Counted from the first letter of the stretch, positions 9,501-19,417 are shown. The stretch is 64,000 nt of DNA from Thioploca sp. (GCA_012032555.1 JAAUSR010000011.1:1-64000); one strand, 5' to 3'. The notes: generated from the sequence alone by a model not told the origin. Made by a program: numbers and translations.

Positions 9501-12486
9501 CAAGGAACGACTCGAAGTTTAGGGACGGTAGCCGACGCAATTTTAGCACCCCATAGCACATTGATAGGCGGTTTGGTGCAGGGACAAGTCATCAGTGAAG
9601 GAACGCTAACCGATGTTAATCTGGCTGCTCATACCCATGTTGTAGGTGGTACCCTAAATGGTTTCATTATGGGCGATGAAGCATACCCAGCTTGGTTAGA
9701 AAACGTAACGATTAGTGCGGGGAGCTATCTGGACAATGTGAAATTAGGTGCTGATGTTCAACTCGCCGATGGCGTGATTTACGGTAAAGGGGTTGAACGT
9801 ATCACTCCAACCCAAGCCAATACTCAAGTTATTATTACTGATTCGGTTCAAGCCGATGGTAAAGTATTTAAGGACATCACGATTGCGCCGACTGGTATTC
9901 TTACTGATGCGGTACTCACCGGAACAATCACCAATTTAGGTCAAATCTCAACAGCAACCTTATCAACAGAGGGTATTTTAAGTGGCGGGATAGTAAGCGG
10001 TCAATTTACTAACCGGGGTACCGTTAAAAATGTGCAATTGAATAATGCTACTCTCACCAACGGGACACTCGCGGGTCAGATAACTAATACCCAAAGTATT
10101 ATTCAAGATGTCACCTTAGCACCGAATACCGTAATCGAAAATGGTGAATTGCGTGGCCAAATCAAAGGGGATCCGTATTATCCAGCCATACTCAATAACG
10201 TTCAAATTGCGAGCGGCAGTTACCTTGAAAATGTTATTTTGGGTGAAAATGTTCAGGTTGCAGAAAAGGTAACTTATGGCGACGGTGTTCAGCAAATAGG
10301 CTATTCAGATTTAACCCCGATTACTTTAATTACCAGTTTGATTCAAGCTGAAGGTCAAATCTTATCGACTGTCACGGTCACAGCTGAGGGTAAACTATTT
10401 AATCCAACTTTAACTGGCACCATTACTAATCAAGGTATGATCGTTCATGCTACTTTGTTACCCGATACGATTATTAATGGTGGGCATTTAGCCGGTGATA
10501 TTATCAGTGACGGTGGTATTGTTACCGATGTCTCTCTAGAAGCAAAAAGTCATTTAACCGGTGGTCAAATCGAAGGTCGAATTCAAGGACAAGGAGAAGC
10601 GCAACAGCGTGCACAACTGGATTTAGTAACCATTACGCCCAACAGTTATGTCTCCAATATCATTATTGGCCAACAAGTTATTAACGCTGGAACTATCGCT
10701 GATTCTGAACTTCAAGGTGCTAACTTAGAGGGAGGTACCTTAGCTGGTGTCATTCTCAATACCCGTGGTGGCACAATTAACAACGTGCAATTAGCGGCGG
10801 GTACTCAAATAATCGGCGGCAACGTGATGGGCAAAATAACCGGTGATCCAACTCAACCAGCACAGTTAGAAAACCTCACCATTGCCGCTGGTAGTTTCCT
10901 TGATAACGTCATTATTGATTTAGCGACGACCGCTCTAGCAAACCAAGTTAACTTGGGAGCAGGTGTTCAATTAATAAATCAAACACCTAATCAACCAACG
11001 ATAGATCAACCGAACTACGCTGCCATGGCTTTGATCAAAGTAGCTCCAGCCGAGTATGTGACTAAAAATATTGTTGCTAGTCCCACAGCACCTTATTTCC
11101 TAAGCCAAATACATACCTCACAAGGCTTACAACCCAATCATGCCTTGTTAACTTACATCCAAGCTGAAGAAATCAGTCTTGACACCACCATTCAAGTGGC
11201 ACCGGAACAGGTAGGGCAAGTCGCCGATATTCTTATAGTGCGCAGTTATCAGTCTCAAGAAAATACAACTTATTCTATGCGTCAACAAGATGAATGGGTC
11301 ACCTGGAATAAAGATCCAAGCACCTTACAAGTTGCACAAACTGTTCAACAATTACCTAAGAAGCTAACCGTGAAAGTGGTGGACAAAATGGATTTAAGCA
11401 AAGCTGCCGGTGAATACACTTTTTATGTTGGTTATCGCACTTTGCCAGACAATACCATTACCTATAATGGTGCTACTCCGCTACATTTCTTTGTTGATAG
11501 TGCACCACCAGCTTGTAATCTTTACGCAGTACATGATGAAGGCGTAGCCGATACTCAATTCCTCAAAATTGACTTAAGTTATTTAGGATTAAAAGGCGTT
11601 ATGACACCTTTAGGACCACTTTATCCTAATAAAAATATTGAGGGACTCGCATTACACCCATCTAATCCTGATGTACTATACGGAACAGCCGGTTCAGTAG
11701 CGGGTCAAAAAAATAGTTCGCTTTACACCATTGATCGACTTACCGGCGAAATCCTATCCCAAATGCCACTCACGATTCCTGAGCAGAATCTTTATTTTAA
11801 TCAAGTGGCTAGTTTAGCAGTCAACTGGAATGATAAAACCTTGGACCGACTTTGGGCATGGGGTAAAACTAATCAAAGGGTAACTGGATGGGCTTGATTC
11901 AAATCGATCCGAATACGGGTATAACCACCCTAGTTAAACAATTTACTGATGAGGTGTGTCAAGCTCGTTATGTATCGCAATTGGAGCAGCAACAAGCCCA
12001 CAATGACAGCTTTCATCAACATTATACTGACTTAATTCAGCGGAATAATAATCAACCGCTAACACAATTAGAGTCGACTCAAGTTGAAAAATTTATCCAA
12101 AAACAATGTGATATACAGGCATTAGCTTGGAGTTATAATGCTTCTAACCAAGAAATTCCTAAATTATATGCCGCTGGTAATAATACTTTATGGATTTATG
12201 ATCACCTCAATACCCAAGAATTAGAGTTGGCTTGTATTAACGTCGTGCCAGCCGGAGAACTGATTGAGGGATTAGAAATGCAACCTAATGGTTTGTTATT
12301 ACTAGGGATTGATCATCGAAATACCAAAGAAACCAGCATTGTTGCCTATGATCCGAAGACTTGCAAGGCCGTAAAAAACGTACTTTTAGTGAAAAGCTAG
12401 GTTATGATGATATTGAATCTCTCGTTTGGCCTGTTGATGAGTGTTTTAACCAATCCTGGTTGTGGCCAGAAGAAGAATCTAATTAA
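3564..12486 (+). CDS. Giant secreted multidomain surface protein (two frameshifts)
   Basis: About 2970 residues after bridging two breaks. In order: signal peptide (1-28); a P-domain of the proprotein-convertase type (about 35-190); seven or so HYDIN/choice-of-anchor-D Ig-like modules of about 100 residues (190-970), each with a G-x-x-x-L-x-L/I and a Cys near its end; two InlB-B-like modules ending in W-S-G-N-C and W-V-G-C; a parallel beta-helix with choice-of-anchor-Q features (AIDAGNN, about 1150-1620); a third InlB-like module; five or six long beta-helix repeats built on S/A-G-S-Y-L-E/D-N-V and L-x-G-G-x-L-x-G (about 1740-2480); and a C-terminal part resembling a beta-propeller. The first break lies near 11873-11890 (GGG at 11878-11880), the second at an A6 run, 12373-12378; each equals one missing base. 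The end after the second break (FSEKLGYDDIESLVWPVDE...) stops at 12486. Likely an adhesin, sheath or matrix component; role inferred from architecture only. Confidence 0.8.
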
Positions 12487-12522
12487 TATGAACTAGGTGG
12501 GGTGTTATGTGTCGCACCTCTT

Positions 12523-12561
12523 TAGGATGAGTAGAAGCGAAAAAAGCCGAAACTCATCCTA
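12523..12561. repeat. Stem-loop with 10-bp arms (TAGGATGAGT)
   Basis: TAGGATGAGT at 12523-12532 is repeated in reverse complement at 12552-12561, with a 19-base loop. It lies between the convergent ends of the giant gene and the Rep gene. No T-run follows either arm. It could be a bidirectional transcription stop or a REP-like repeat. Confidence 0.45.
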
Positions 12562-12663
12562 CGCTATTTCTTTATGACTAGTATGAAAGTTAGGATGTCT
12601 CTTGTTACAAATAAAAGCCCTTTTAGTTGAAAAGACTTTAATGACATAATTAAGTTGTAAGGA

Positions 12664-13722
12664 TTAACTTTTCTTAACGGATTTTTGCCGTAACTGCACT
12701 AAGCTTTGATTCAAAGCATATTGTGGTTCCCAATGTGGCATTAGTAAGCGTTTGGGTAATCCATGCGGAGTTTTAGCCGGACGTACTAATTTTTCTATGA
12801 TCTTTTGTGGCGATTCTTCTACAAGTTGCATAGCATAAATATAGGCTCCAAATTGACGTTTGATAAGCTCGATGCTGTTCTCATAAGCAATTTGGTGTGC
12901 TTGAACTTGGGTTGGGATTGTTAAAGGTTGTGCCTCTTGAAGTAGTTCTCGTAATATCGGATAAGCTCCAGCAAGGTATTGATTAGTATTAATGAGCATA
13001 TCAGCGGGTAAAAGGCGACGGCTGTTATGCCATTCTACCTCGATACGTACCCGATCAGAATACTGATCACCGAGTTGCTTGCCTTTTTCATAAATGCGAG
13101 CATATTTTCCAGCTTGACGACTACCGATATAAATTGTTCGACCTTCATGTGGGTTATCAAAATTAACGCGTTCACGCCGTGGCAATCGCCCTCGAATATT
13201 GAATTTGCCGGCTTCCCAATCTCGATTAGCTTGTTCTACCGAATAAAATTCGGCTTTGACATCAATAGCTATGTCAACTCGAGTTAATCTCATACGGGGT
13301 AATTGTTGTAACCAATGAAATAATCGACTTTCCCAGCCGATAGCGGCTGCCAAACAACCTTCACCATAAATTTGGACTAGAATGGTTTTGGCCTGAGTTT
13401 TCCCGCCTAAGCCAACTAATCCCCAATTTTCAGCTGATTTATTGCCTAACCGAAAACACTGCTTATAACGTCGTAATGGTCGATGTTCTTGACTAAGACC
13501 ATAACCAAACACCTGAGTTAATTGTTGAGAAAGTAATGAAATAGTTAAATCTTTTTTTTCAAGAACGGTTTCTGGATAATAATTTTCAGAAAACGTAAAA
13601 CTCACTGTATCTACAAAGGTTTTTGCTTTTGAAGTCACTGCTATCGGTGCCGGTATTTCTTCCCATGGCTCTTTATTTTGGCTAATTAAAGTAAGTTCTT
13701 GTTCTTTAGCTAGTAAATCCAA
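12664..13722 (-). CDS. Replication initiation factor of filamentous-phage/RstA type (Rep_trans)
   Basis: A 352-residue protein with the layout of the Rep_trans family (PF02486), which nicks DNA for rolling-circle replication in filamentous phages and some plasmids. Visible signatures: RMRLTRVDIAIDV (about 145), the strand-helix block TIYIGSRQAGKYARIYEKGK (about 195-214), which in this family contains the candidate nicking tyrosine, and VRIEVEWHNSRRLLP after it. The first about 40 residues are variable. It stands alone: no phage coat, assembly (Zot-like) or recombinase gene is next to it. It is read towards the giant gene and away from sox. It may be a relic of an integrated inovirus or a domesticated protein; length and motifs look intact. 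An alternative is a plasmid Rep relative. Confidence 0.7.
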   Translation of the reverse strand: MDLLAKEQELTLISQNKEPWEEIPAPIAVTSKAKTFVDTVSFTFSENYYPETVLEKKDLTISLLSQQLTQVFGYGLSQEHRPLRRYKQCFRLGNKSAENWGLVGLGGKTQAKTILVQIYGEGCLAAAIGWESRLFHWLQQLPRMRLTRVDIAIDVKAEFYSVEQANRDWEAGKFNIRGRLPRRERVNFDNPHEGRTIYIGSRQAGKYARIYEKGKQLGDQYSDRVRIEVEWHNSRRLLPADMLINTNQYLAGAYPILRELLQEAQPLTIPTQVQAHQIAYENSIELIKRQFGAYIYAMQLVEESPQKIIEKLVRPAKTPHGLPKRLLMPHWEPQYALNQSLVQLRQKSVKKS

Positions 13723-13944
13723 TTTTTTACACCTCTTTATTTTTTACTATTAAATCAACATCTAACATAACTATATGAATAAAAATAATATTTTAATTTA
13801 CATTTAAAGTAAGTATAAACAAAAAACTGATCATTTTGCAAAGTGCAGACATTAGCTTTGGTTTCATCTATAATGTGACGTAATTGATTCATCCATAAGT
13901 TGAAAGGTGCGGTAAAGTCTTTGTTAATACTGGAGGATATTTTA

Positions 13945-15183
13945 ATGCGGAGTCCATTAAAAAAGCATAAGTGGTTAGTTGTGATTTTAAACTTAATAAT
14001 ACCAACATGGGGCATTGCTACTGAAATCTCAGTAACTATACCACTTGACCTTGATCAACCTACTTATAGCGTACCTTGGAAACGATATAGCCAATGGGCA
14101 CAAAATGACTGGAGCAATTACAGCCATTTGAGACAAGAGATAGCCCGCCCAGTTTCTTTTATTCAACATGTTGAAACACCGATTAAAGGTAATCCTGATA
14201 AGGGTAAAAAACTGATTGCTGATCGTAAAAAAGGTAATTGTGCTGCTTGTCATTTATTACCAGCAGAGAAACTGCCTGGAAATGTAGGAATTAATATCTC
14301 CACTATTGGTACTTGGCAACGTACCGATGAGTATTTATTTAACTACATTTACGATCCACGGATTTATAACCCCTCTACAATAATGCCACCTTGGGGTGCT
14401 CACGAAGTACTCACCAAAGCAGAAATTCAGGATATCGTCGCTTATTTTAAAACCTTAACTCAGCCAGTTGAGTTTACTGATCCACTAGAAAATCCTGATA
14501 AACGACCCATACCGGTAGAAGATAGAAATAATTTGGATGAAATGGAAAACCCAGCGATGTTTGCAGTCAAATTGGGTGAGAAGTTATATAATCAACCGGG
14601 ATCGATGGGGAAATCCTGTCACGATTGTCATGATAATCCGCAACAAACTTTTGTTACGTGGGCAGTTAGAATGCCCAAAGTAGAACCCCGATTGAATAAA
14701 GTCATTGGCGTAGAAGAATTTGTAACTCGCCATGCACGCGCAACGACTGGCGCTGAATATTTAGCACAAACCGAAGAAAATTTAGCCTTAGCAATTTATT
14801 TACGTTATTTAGCCAATGGTCAGGTGATTTCCATCGATAAAAATGACGATAATACCCGTATTGCCTTAAGACGAGGTGAAAAATTGATGGATCGTAAAAT
14901 TGGGCAACTGAATTTAGCCTGTAACGATTGCCATCACACCAGTGCTAATAAATGGTTAAGAGGTCAATACCTAGGTGACTTCGTTGGTATGTTAGATCAT
15001 TTTCCCACTTATCGCACTAGTCGAACTGAAATCTGGGATATTCGTAAACGTTTTCAATGGTGTAATGTTTCAGTTCGTGCTAACGAATTACCACCCGATG
15101 CCCCAGAATATGGTGATCTTGAACTCTATCTCACCGCCGCTAATAATGGGCGGACTTTAAGTGTACCTGGGATCCGTCATTGA
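13945..15183 (+). CDS. soxXA: SoxX-SoxA fusion, triheme cytochrome c
   Basis: SoxAX starts thiosulfate oxidation by joining thiosulfate to the SoxY cysteine in the periplasm. This 412-residue protein fuses both subunits. SoxX part: signal peptide (1-25), heme motif CAACH (99-103), candidate distal methionine Met147 in STIMPPWG, and the closing helix EIQDIVAYFKTL. SoxA part (from about 200): heme motif CHDCH (225-229), heme motif CNDCH (326-330), and the active-site cysteine Cys373 in RFQWCNVSVRANEL, followed by the SoxA C-terminus ending SVPGIRH. I chose the ATG at 13945 because GGAGG lies eight bases upstream; a longer frame from 13900 lacks this. It heads the soxXA-soxY-soxZ-soxB cluster. 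Confidence 0.92.
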   Translation: MRSPLKKHKWLVVILNLIIPTWGIATEISVTIPLDLDQPTYSVPWKRYSQWAQNDWSNYSHLRQEIARPVSFIQHVETPIKGNPDKGKKLIADRKKGNCAACHLLPAEKLPGNVGINISTIGTWQRTDEYLFNYIYDPRIYNPSTIMPPWGAHEVLTKAEIQDIVAYFKTLTQPVEFTDPLENPDKRPIPVEDRNNLDEMENPAMFAVKLGEKLYNQPGSMGKSCHDCHDNPQQTFVTWAVRMPKVEPRLNKVIGVEEFVTRHARATTGAEYLAQTEENLALAIYLRYLANGQVISIDKNDDNTRIALRRGEKLMDRKIGQLNLACNDCHHTSANKWLRGQYLGDFVGMLDHFPTYRTSRTEIWDIRKRFQWCNVSVRANELPPDAPEYGDLELYLTAANNGRTLSVPGIRH

Positions 15184-15210
15184 TTCAATTATTAGTACTC
15201 ACTCACAATG

Positions 15211-15256
15211 GGTTACTGATAACTGTTCACTGATAACTGTTCACTGATAACTGAAA
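15211..15256 (+). repeat. Tandem repeat, TAACTGA family, between soxXA and soxY
   Basis: Two full and one partial copy of the 14-base unit ACTGATAACTGTTC (15215-15228, 15229-15242, 15243-15253). The core TAACTG(A) is the heptamer known from marine Beggiatoaceae intergenic regions. It sits just upstream of the soxY ribosome binding site. Confidence 0.8.
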
Positions 15257-15270
15257 AAAGGAGAAAATAA

Positions 15271-15738
15271 ATGATTACTTCTCGTCGTAATTTTCTTAAA
15301 AATACGCTTAGTAGTGCCATCGTGTTAATCACGAGTACAGCGATTTTATCACAACGAGTACTGGCTGATTGGTCTAAAATGGCTTTTACCGCTAAAAACA
15401 CTGAAGAAGCTTTAATGGCTCTATTTAATGATTCTGATGCCACTGTCAGTGATAAAATTACCATTGTTTCTCCAGAAATTGCTGAAAATGGTAAAGTTGT
15501 TCCGGTTGAAGTAAAAGTAGATTTACCCCGAGTAGAATCAATCACCTTATTCTCAGAAAAAAATCCGGTGCCACTATTAGCTCAGTTCAACTTTACCGGT
15601 GGTCGTGCTAAAGGTTGGATTAAAACCCGGATTAAAATGGCTGAAACCGGTAAGGTAATAGCCGTCGTTAAAGCGGACAGCAAATTGTACCAAGCTAGCC
15701 GAGAAATTAAAGTCACAGTTGGTGGTTGTGGTGGTTAA
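15271..15738 (+). CDS. soxY: SoxY, sulfur carrier subunit
   Basis: SoxY carries sulfur intermediates covalently on a C-terminal cysteine while paired with SoxZ. The 155-residue product ends in the diagnostic GGCGG swinging arm (Cys153). The N-terminus has a Tat-type signal (SRRNFLK followed by a hydrophobic stretch and a cleavage region near VLA), as expected for SoxY folded and exported with SoxZ. AAGGAGA precedes the ATG. It follows soxXA by 87 bases containing tandem repeats and is followed by soxZ 15 bases later. Confidence 0.95.
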   Translation: MITSRRNFLKNTLSSAIVLITSTAILSQRVLADWSKMAFTAKNTEEALMALFNDSDATVSDKITIVSPEIAENGKVVPVEVKVDLPRVESITLFSEKNPVPLLAQFNFTGGRAKGWIKTRIKMAETGKVIAVVKADSKLYQASREIKVTVGGCGG

Positions 15739-15753
15739 CCGGAGAAAATTAAT

Positions 15754-16080
15754 ATGTCAAATGAAACCAATACGCGTCTGCAAGCAAAATTCAATGAAGG
15801 TGTAACTGAAGTCAAAGCGCTCATTAAACATCCAATGGAAACGGGACAAACTAAGGATTTAGAAACGGGTAAATTGATCCCGGCTCACTTTATTGAAGAG
15901 ATTCGTTGTGAATATAATGATGAAGTAGTGATGTCAGCACAATGGGGAGTGGGTATTTCTGCCAATCCTTATCTGGCTTTTCAATTTGAGGGAGGCAAAA
16001 TCGGTGATAAAGTGAAGCTAACTTGGAAAGATAATCAGGGCCAAACTGAAACTACCGTAACTGAAATTATCCCAAAATAA
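15754..16080 (+). CDS. soxZ: SoxZ, partner of SoxY
   Basis: A 108-residue protein of the SoxZ family: it forms the heterodimer that presents the SoxY cysteine to SoxXA and SoxB. Recognisable features are EVKALIKHPMETGQ near the N-terminus, HFIEEIRCEYNDEVV, the G-I-S-A-N-P-Y-L-A-F block, and the closing W-x-D-N-x-G. There is no signal peptide of its own, as usual, because it is carried out with SoxY. GGAG lies ten bases before the ATG. It is in the same operon as soxY. Confidence 0.95.
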   Translation: MSNETNTRLQAKFNEGVTEVKALIKHPMETGQTKDLETGKLIPAHFIEEIRCEYNDEVVMSAQWGVGISANPYLAFQFEGGKIGDKVKLTWKDNQGQTETTVTEIIPK

Positions 16081-16119
16081 GTTGCTTCTTTTTTTTGACT
16101 TCAACTCGTTTTCAGTAGA

Positions 16120-16146
16120 GTGCGTTACGGCTACCGCCTAACGCAC
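16120..16146. repeat. REP-like hairpin between soxZ and soxB
   Basis: GTGCGTTA (16120-16127) pairs exactly with TAACGCAC (16139-16146) around CGG/CCG. Hairpins of this GTGCGTTA...TAACGCAC form are common between genes in many bacteria. No T-run follows at once, so it is more likely a repeat or mRNA-stability element than a terminator. Confidence 0.55.
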
Positions 16147-16289
16147 CGATTTTAAAAGCGATCAGTGCATCTGCCATCAGGAAAAAATTATTAAAATCAG
16201 TAGCGGATAAATAATATAATTTATTGATTTAAAAATAATATTTTTAAAGAGCACCAACTTATTTTGCCCTTCTTGAGGAGACGTTAATC

Positions 16290-18044
16290 ATGTCAATGAG
16301 TCGTCGTCAATTTCTGCAAGTGATGGCTATTGCTAGTGCTAATGGCCTGTTACCACAATCTGTTTTCGCACAACGCCAACAATCAGCTGATCCCTACGAA
16401 ATACCTAATTTTGGTCAAATCCGCTTATTACATTTCACCGATTGTCATGCACAGTTATTACCCCTCTATTATCGAGAACCACAAGTTAATTTAGGCTTGA
16501 ATGATAGACAAGGTAAAGTTCCCCACTTAGTTGGTCATGCCTTTCTAAAACATTTTAATATCCAAATGAATACGCCGGCGGCCTATGCTTTTACTCATTT
16601 GAACTATGTCAAAGCCGCTCAGAAATACGGCAAGGTCGGTGGTTTTGCTCATCTTGCTACGTTGATAAAACGCCTCCGTGAAACTTATGGTCGAGAGAAA
16701 ACTCTATTGCTTGATGGTGGTGATACTTGGCAAGGTTCTGGAACAGCGTATTGGACACGTGGGCAAGATATGGTTGGTGCTTGCAATCAATTAGGTGTGG
16801 ATATCATGACTGGACATTGGGAATTCACTTATCCAGCTGCAGAGGTATTAGCTAATCTTAAGCAATTTCAAGGTGAATTTCTTGCCCAAAATGTTAAGGT
16901 AAAAGAGGAAGCTTTATTTGTCGGTGCAGCGGCTTTTAATGAATTAACTGGACATGCTTTTAAACCTTATGCGATAAGAGATTTAAGCGGTGTGCGCGTG
17001 GCGGTGATTGGTCAAGCCTTTCCTTACACCCCTATTGCGAATCCAGCTCGATTTATTCCTGATTGGACTTTTGGAATTCAAGAAACAGAAATGCAGCAAT
17101 TAGTTAATCAAATCCGTCACCAAGAAAAACCCAATATTGTGATCGTTATTTCTCATAATGGTATGGATGTCGATTTAAAAATGGCGAGTCGAGTGACTGG
17201 AATTGATGCAATTTTAGGAGGTCATACCCATGATGGAGTGCCTCAACCAACTACAGTTAAAAACCGTGATGGCGTCACCTTAGTTAGTAATGCGGGTTCT
17301 AATGGTAAATTCCTTGGTGTATTAGATTTTGCAGTCAATAAAGGTAAAGTGACCGCTTACCAATATCACCTGTTACCGATATTTTCTAATTTATTAGCTC
17401 CCGATGAAGAAATGCAAACTTATATTGATAAAGTACGCGCACCCTATTTAGCTAAACTCAATGAAAAGTTAGCGGTTACTGAGCAATTACTTTATAGACG
17501 TGGCAATTTCAATGGAACTTTTGACCAACTCATTTGCAATGCCTTACGTGAACAAAATGATGCTCAAATCGCCTTATCTCCGGGTTTTCGCTGGGGTACC
17601 ACTCTCTTACCGGGTCAACCGATTACCCTGGAAGCCGTATTGAATCAAACGTGTATCACTTACCCGGAAACCTATGTGCGAAACCTGAGTGGTCAAGCGA
17701 TTAAGACGTTACTAGAAGCAGTCGGTGATAATCTTTTTAATAATGATCCTTATTTGCAACAAGGCGGTGATATGGTACGAACTGGTGGTCTCAATTACGT
17801 TTGTGAGCCCACTCAAGCGATTCATAAACGGATTAGCAACCTCACCTTAGATGATGGAACTGCGTTGGATATGAACAAACAATACAAAGTCACCGGTTGG
17901 GCAACGGTAGCTAATCAATCTTCAGGCAAGCCTATTTGGGAAGTGGTTGTTGATTATTTACGAGCGCATCAAACCGTTAAGTTAGACAAAATCAATTTAC
18001 CTCAATTAATCGGAGTAGAAGCTAATTTTGAAGCTTATACTTAA
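16290..18044 (+). CDS. soxB: SoxB, thiosulfohydrolase
   Basis: SoxB removes the sulfone group as sulfate from the SoxY-bound thiosulfate, using two manganese ions. The 584-residue product begins with a Tat signal (SRRQFLQ, then a hydrophobic segment ending SVFA). Metallophosphatase motifs are all present: LLHFTDCHAQLLP, LLDGGDTWQGSG, the SoxB-specific GHWEFTY, VISHNGMD and GGHTHDG. The C-terminal 5'-nucleotidase-like domain includes NQTCITYPETY. GAGGAG precedes the ATG. It lies 209 bases after soxZ, separated by a hairpin, so it may be read from the same or its own promoter. soxCD is not seen downstream. Confidence 0.96.
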   Translation: MSMSRRQFLQVMAIASANGLLPQSVFAQRQQSADPYEIPNFGQIRLLHFTDCHAQLLPLYYREPQVNLGLNDRQGKVPHLVGHAFLKHFNIQMNTPAAYAFTHLNYVKAAQKYGKVGGFAHLATLIKRLRETYGREKTLLLDGGDTWQGSGTAYWTRGQDMVGACNQLGVDIMTGHWEFTYPAAEVLANLKQFQGEFLAQNVKVKEEALFVGAAAFNELTGHAFKPYAIRDLSGVRVAVIGQAFPYTPIANPARFIPDWTFGIQETEMQQLVNQIRHQEKPNIVIVISHNGMDVDLKMASRVTGIDAILGGHTHDGVPQPTTVKNRDGVTLVSNAGSNGKFLGVLDFAVNKGKVTAYQYHLLPIFSNLLAPDEEMQTYIDKVRAPYLAKLNEKLAVTEQLLYRRGNFNGTFDQLICNALREQNDAQIALSPGFRWGTTLLPGQPITLEAVLNQTCITYPETYVRNLSGQAIKTLLEAVGDNLFNNDPYLQQGGDMVRTGGLNYVCEPTQAIHKRISNLTLDDGTALDMNKQYKVTGWATVANQSSGKPIWEVVVDYLRAHQTVKLDKINLPQLIGVEANFEAYT

Positions 18045-18190
18045 TTTGAGGAAAATCGGGCACGCTGCGCTCAGTCCGATCGACATTTGAAATGGATAGG
18101 TGGTCCGTGCCAAAATAACCTTGACAGTTAAGTTGCCAACCCGTAGTATAAACAGTTTATTAATAACTAGCGAATTTTGGAAAGTATTGA

Positions 18191-18625
18191 ATGAAAACCT
18201 TTAGCGCCAGACCGCAAACAGTTAAGCGAGACTGGTATGTGATTGACGCGGCTAATCTGGTATTGGGTCGATTGGCAAGTGAAATTGCTAAACGCTTGCG
18301 AGGTAAACACAAACCGGAATATACCCCTCACATCGACACGGGAGATTATATTGTGGTCATTAACGTGGAGAAGCTCCGTGTGACCGGTCGCAAACGGACC
18401 GATAAAATCTACTATCACCATAGTGGTTATCCGGGTGGAATTAAAGCGATTCCGTTTAACAAACTCCTCCAACAAGCGCCAGAGCGAATTTTGCAGATTG
18501 CGGTAAAAGGCATGTTACCTAAAGGCCCCTTAGGTCGAGCTATGTTTCGGAAACTAAAAGTCTATGCGGGTCCCCAACATAACCATCTGGCTCAACAACC
18601 CCTCTCGTGGACTTTAACTCAGTGA
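18191..18625 (+). CDS. rplM: 50S ribosomal protein L13
   Basis: An early-assembly protein of the large ribosomal subunit. The 144-residue product shows the L13 signatures: [20 protein letters not shown] near the start, [26 protein letters not shown] and the central [10 protein letters not shown]. The length is typical. It is followed eight bases later by rpsI, the usual two-gene operon. Confidence 0.98.
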   Translation: MKTFSARPQTVKRDWYVIDAANLVLGRLASEIAKRLRGKHKPEYTPHIDTGDYIVVINVEKLRVTGRKRTDKIYYHHSGYPGGIKAIPFNKLLQQAPERILQIAVKGMLPKGPLGRAMFRKLKVYAGPQHNHLAQQPLSWTLTQ

Positions 18626-18632
18626 TATCCTT

Positions 18633-19022
18633 ATGACAGAACAATATTACGGAACCGGCCGACGCAAAAGTGCTTCGGCACGGGTGTATTTAAGACCTGG
18701 TGAAGGTCAATTCCTGGTCAATGGATGTTCTTTAGAAGAATACTTTGGTCGGGAAACGGCACGAATGGTGGTACATCAACCACTGCAAGTCGTTGATAGA
18801 GAAGGCACGTTTAATATTTATGCCACAGTAAGTGGTGGTGGTAACACCGGTCAAGCGGGTGCGATTCGGCATGGCTTAGCTCGTGCACTAGTCAATTATG
18901 ATGAGAGTTGGCGGACTCCCTTGCGTCAAGCGGGTTTCTTGACCCGGGATGCACGTGCAGTGGAACGCAAAAAGGTGGGTTTACATAAAGCCCGCAAACG
19001 CCCTCAATACTCAAAACGCTAG
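18633..19022 (+). CDS. rpsI: 30S ribosomal protein S9
   Basis: A small-subunit protein whose C-terminal tail reaches the P-site tRNA. The 129-residue product has [16 protein letters not shown] at the start, the [19 protein letters not shown] block, and the basic tail ending RKRPQYSKR. It is the second gene of the rplM-rpsI operon; tRNA-Gln follows 47 bases downstream. Confidence 0.98.
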   Translation: MTEQYYGTGRRKSASARVYLRPGEGQFLVNGCSLEEYFGRETARMVVHQPLQVVDREGTFNIYATVSGGGNTGQAGAIRHGLARALVNYDESWRTPLRQAGFLTRDARAVERKKVGLHKARKRPQYSKR

Positions 19023-19069
19023 TATATCAGTTACCTATTATCATTATTTATGGATAACTGATAATTGCA

Positions 19070-19140
19070 TGGGGGATCGTCTAGCGGTAGGACAGTGGAC
19101 TCTGACTCCATCAACCCAGGTTCGAATCCTGGTCCCCCAG
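19070..19140 (+). tRNA. tRNA-Gln, anticodon CUG
   Basis: A full cloverleaf can be drawn. The acceptor stem is TGGGGGA (19070-19076) with TCCCCCA (19133-19139) and discriminator G at 19140. The anticodon loop has CTG at 19102-19104 within a TGGA/TCCA stem, and the T arm contains GGTTCGAATCC. The first pair U-A is typical of glutamine tRNAs. A perfect CCA directly after the discriminator is not encoded (the next bases are CCCA). Confidence 0.95.
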
Positions 19141-19202
19141 CCCACTACTCTCAATCCGTTTTACAATCAGAAGTCTCTCTCCTAACAGCTGTGAAATAAA
19201 TC

Positions 19203-19225
19203 GACTTCACCACTGAGGTGAAGTC
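19203..19225. terminator. Perfect 9-bp hairpin downstream of tRNA-Gln
   Basis: GACTTCACC (19203-19211) pairs exactly with GGTGAAGTC (19217-19225) around a five-base loop. It may end the rpsI-tRNA transcript, but no T-run follows, so its role as a terminator is uncertain. Confidence 0.35.
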
Positions 19226-19417
19226 CATCTTAGCCTCATTGGTCTAATTTGCAATCTAGAAGGATTTATCGAAATTGATATTGACAAAGTGTTCACCGAT
19301 TTCGGTAAAAAACCGCTGGCATAAAATAGCTAATTGTTACCGACTTTGATGAAGAACTAAACGTGTGTTTGTAAATTAAGGTGTGTTGGTAACCACAAGT
19401 GGTTGTGAAGAAGATGT

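Noticed and set aside
13900-13944. Earlier start for soxXA, 15 codons upstream
   Set aside because: The GGAGG site lies inside that stretch, eight bases before the ATG at 13945, and the signal peptide is normal from there.
13755-14015. Minus-strand frame of 86 codons overlapping the soxXA start
   Set aside because: It is antisense to the signal peptide of soxXA and shows no protein-like features.
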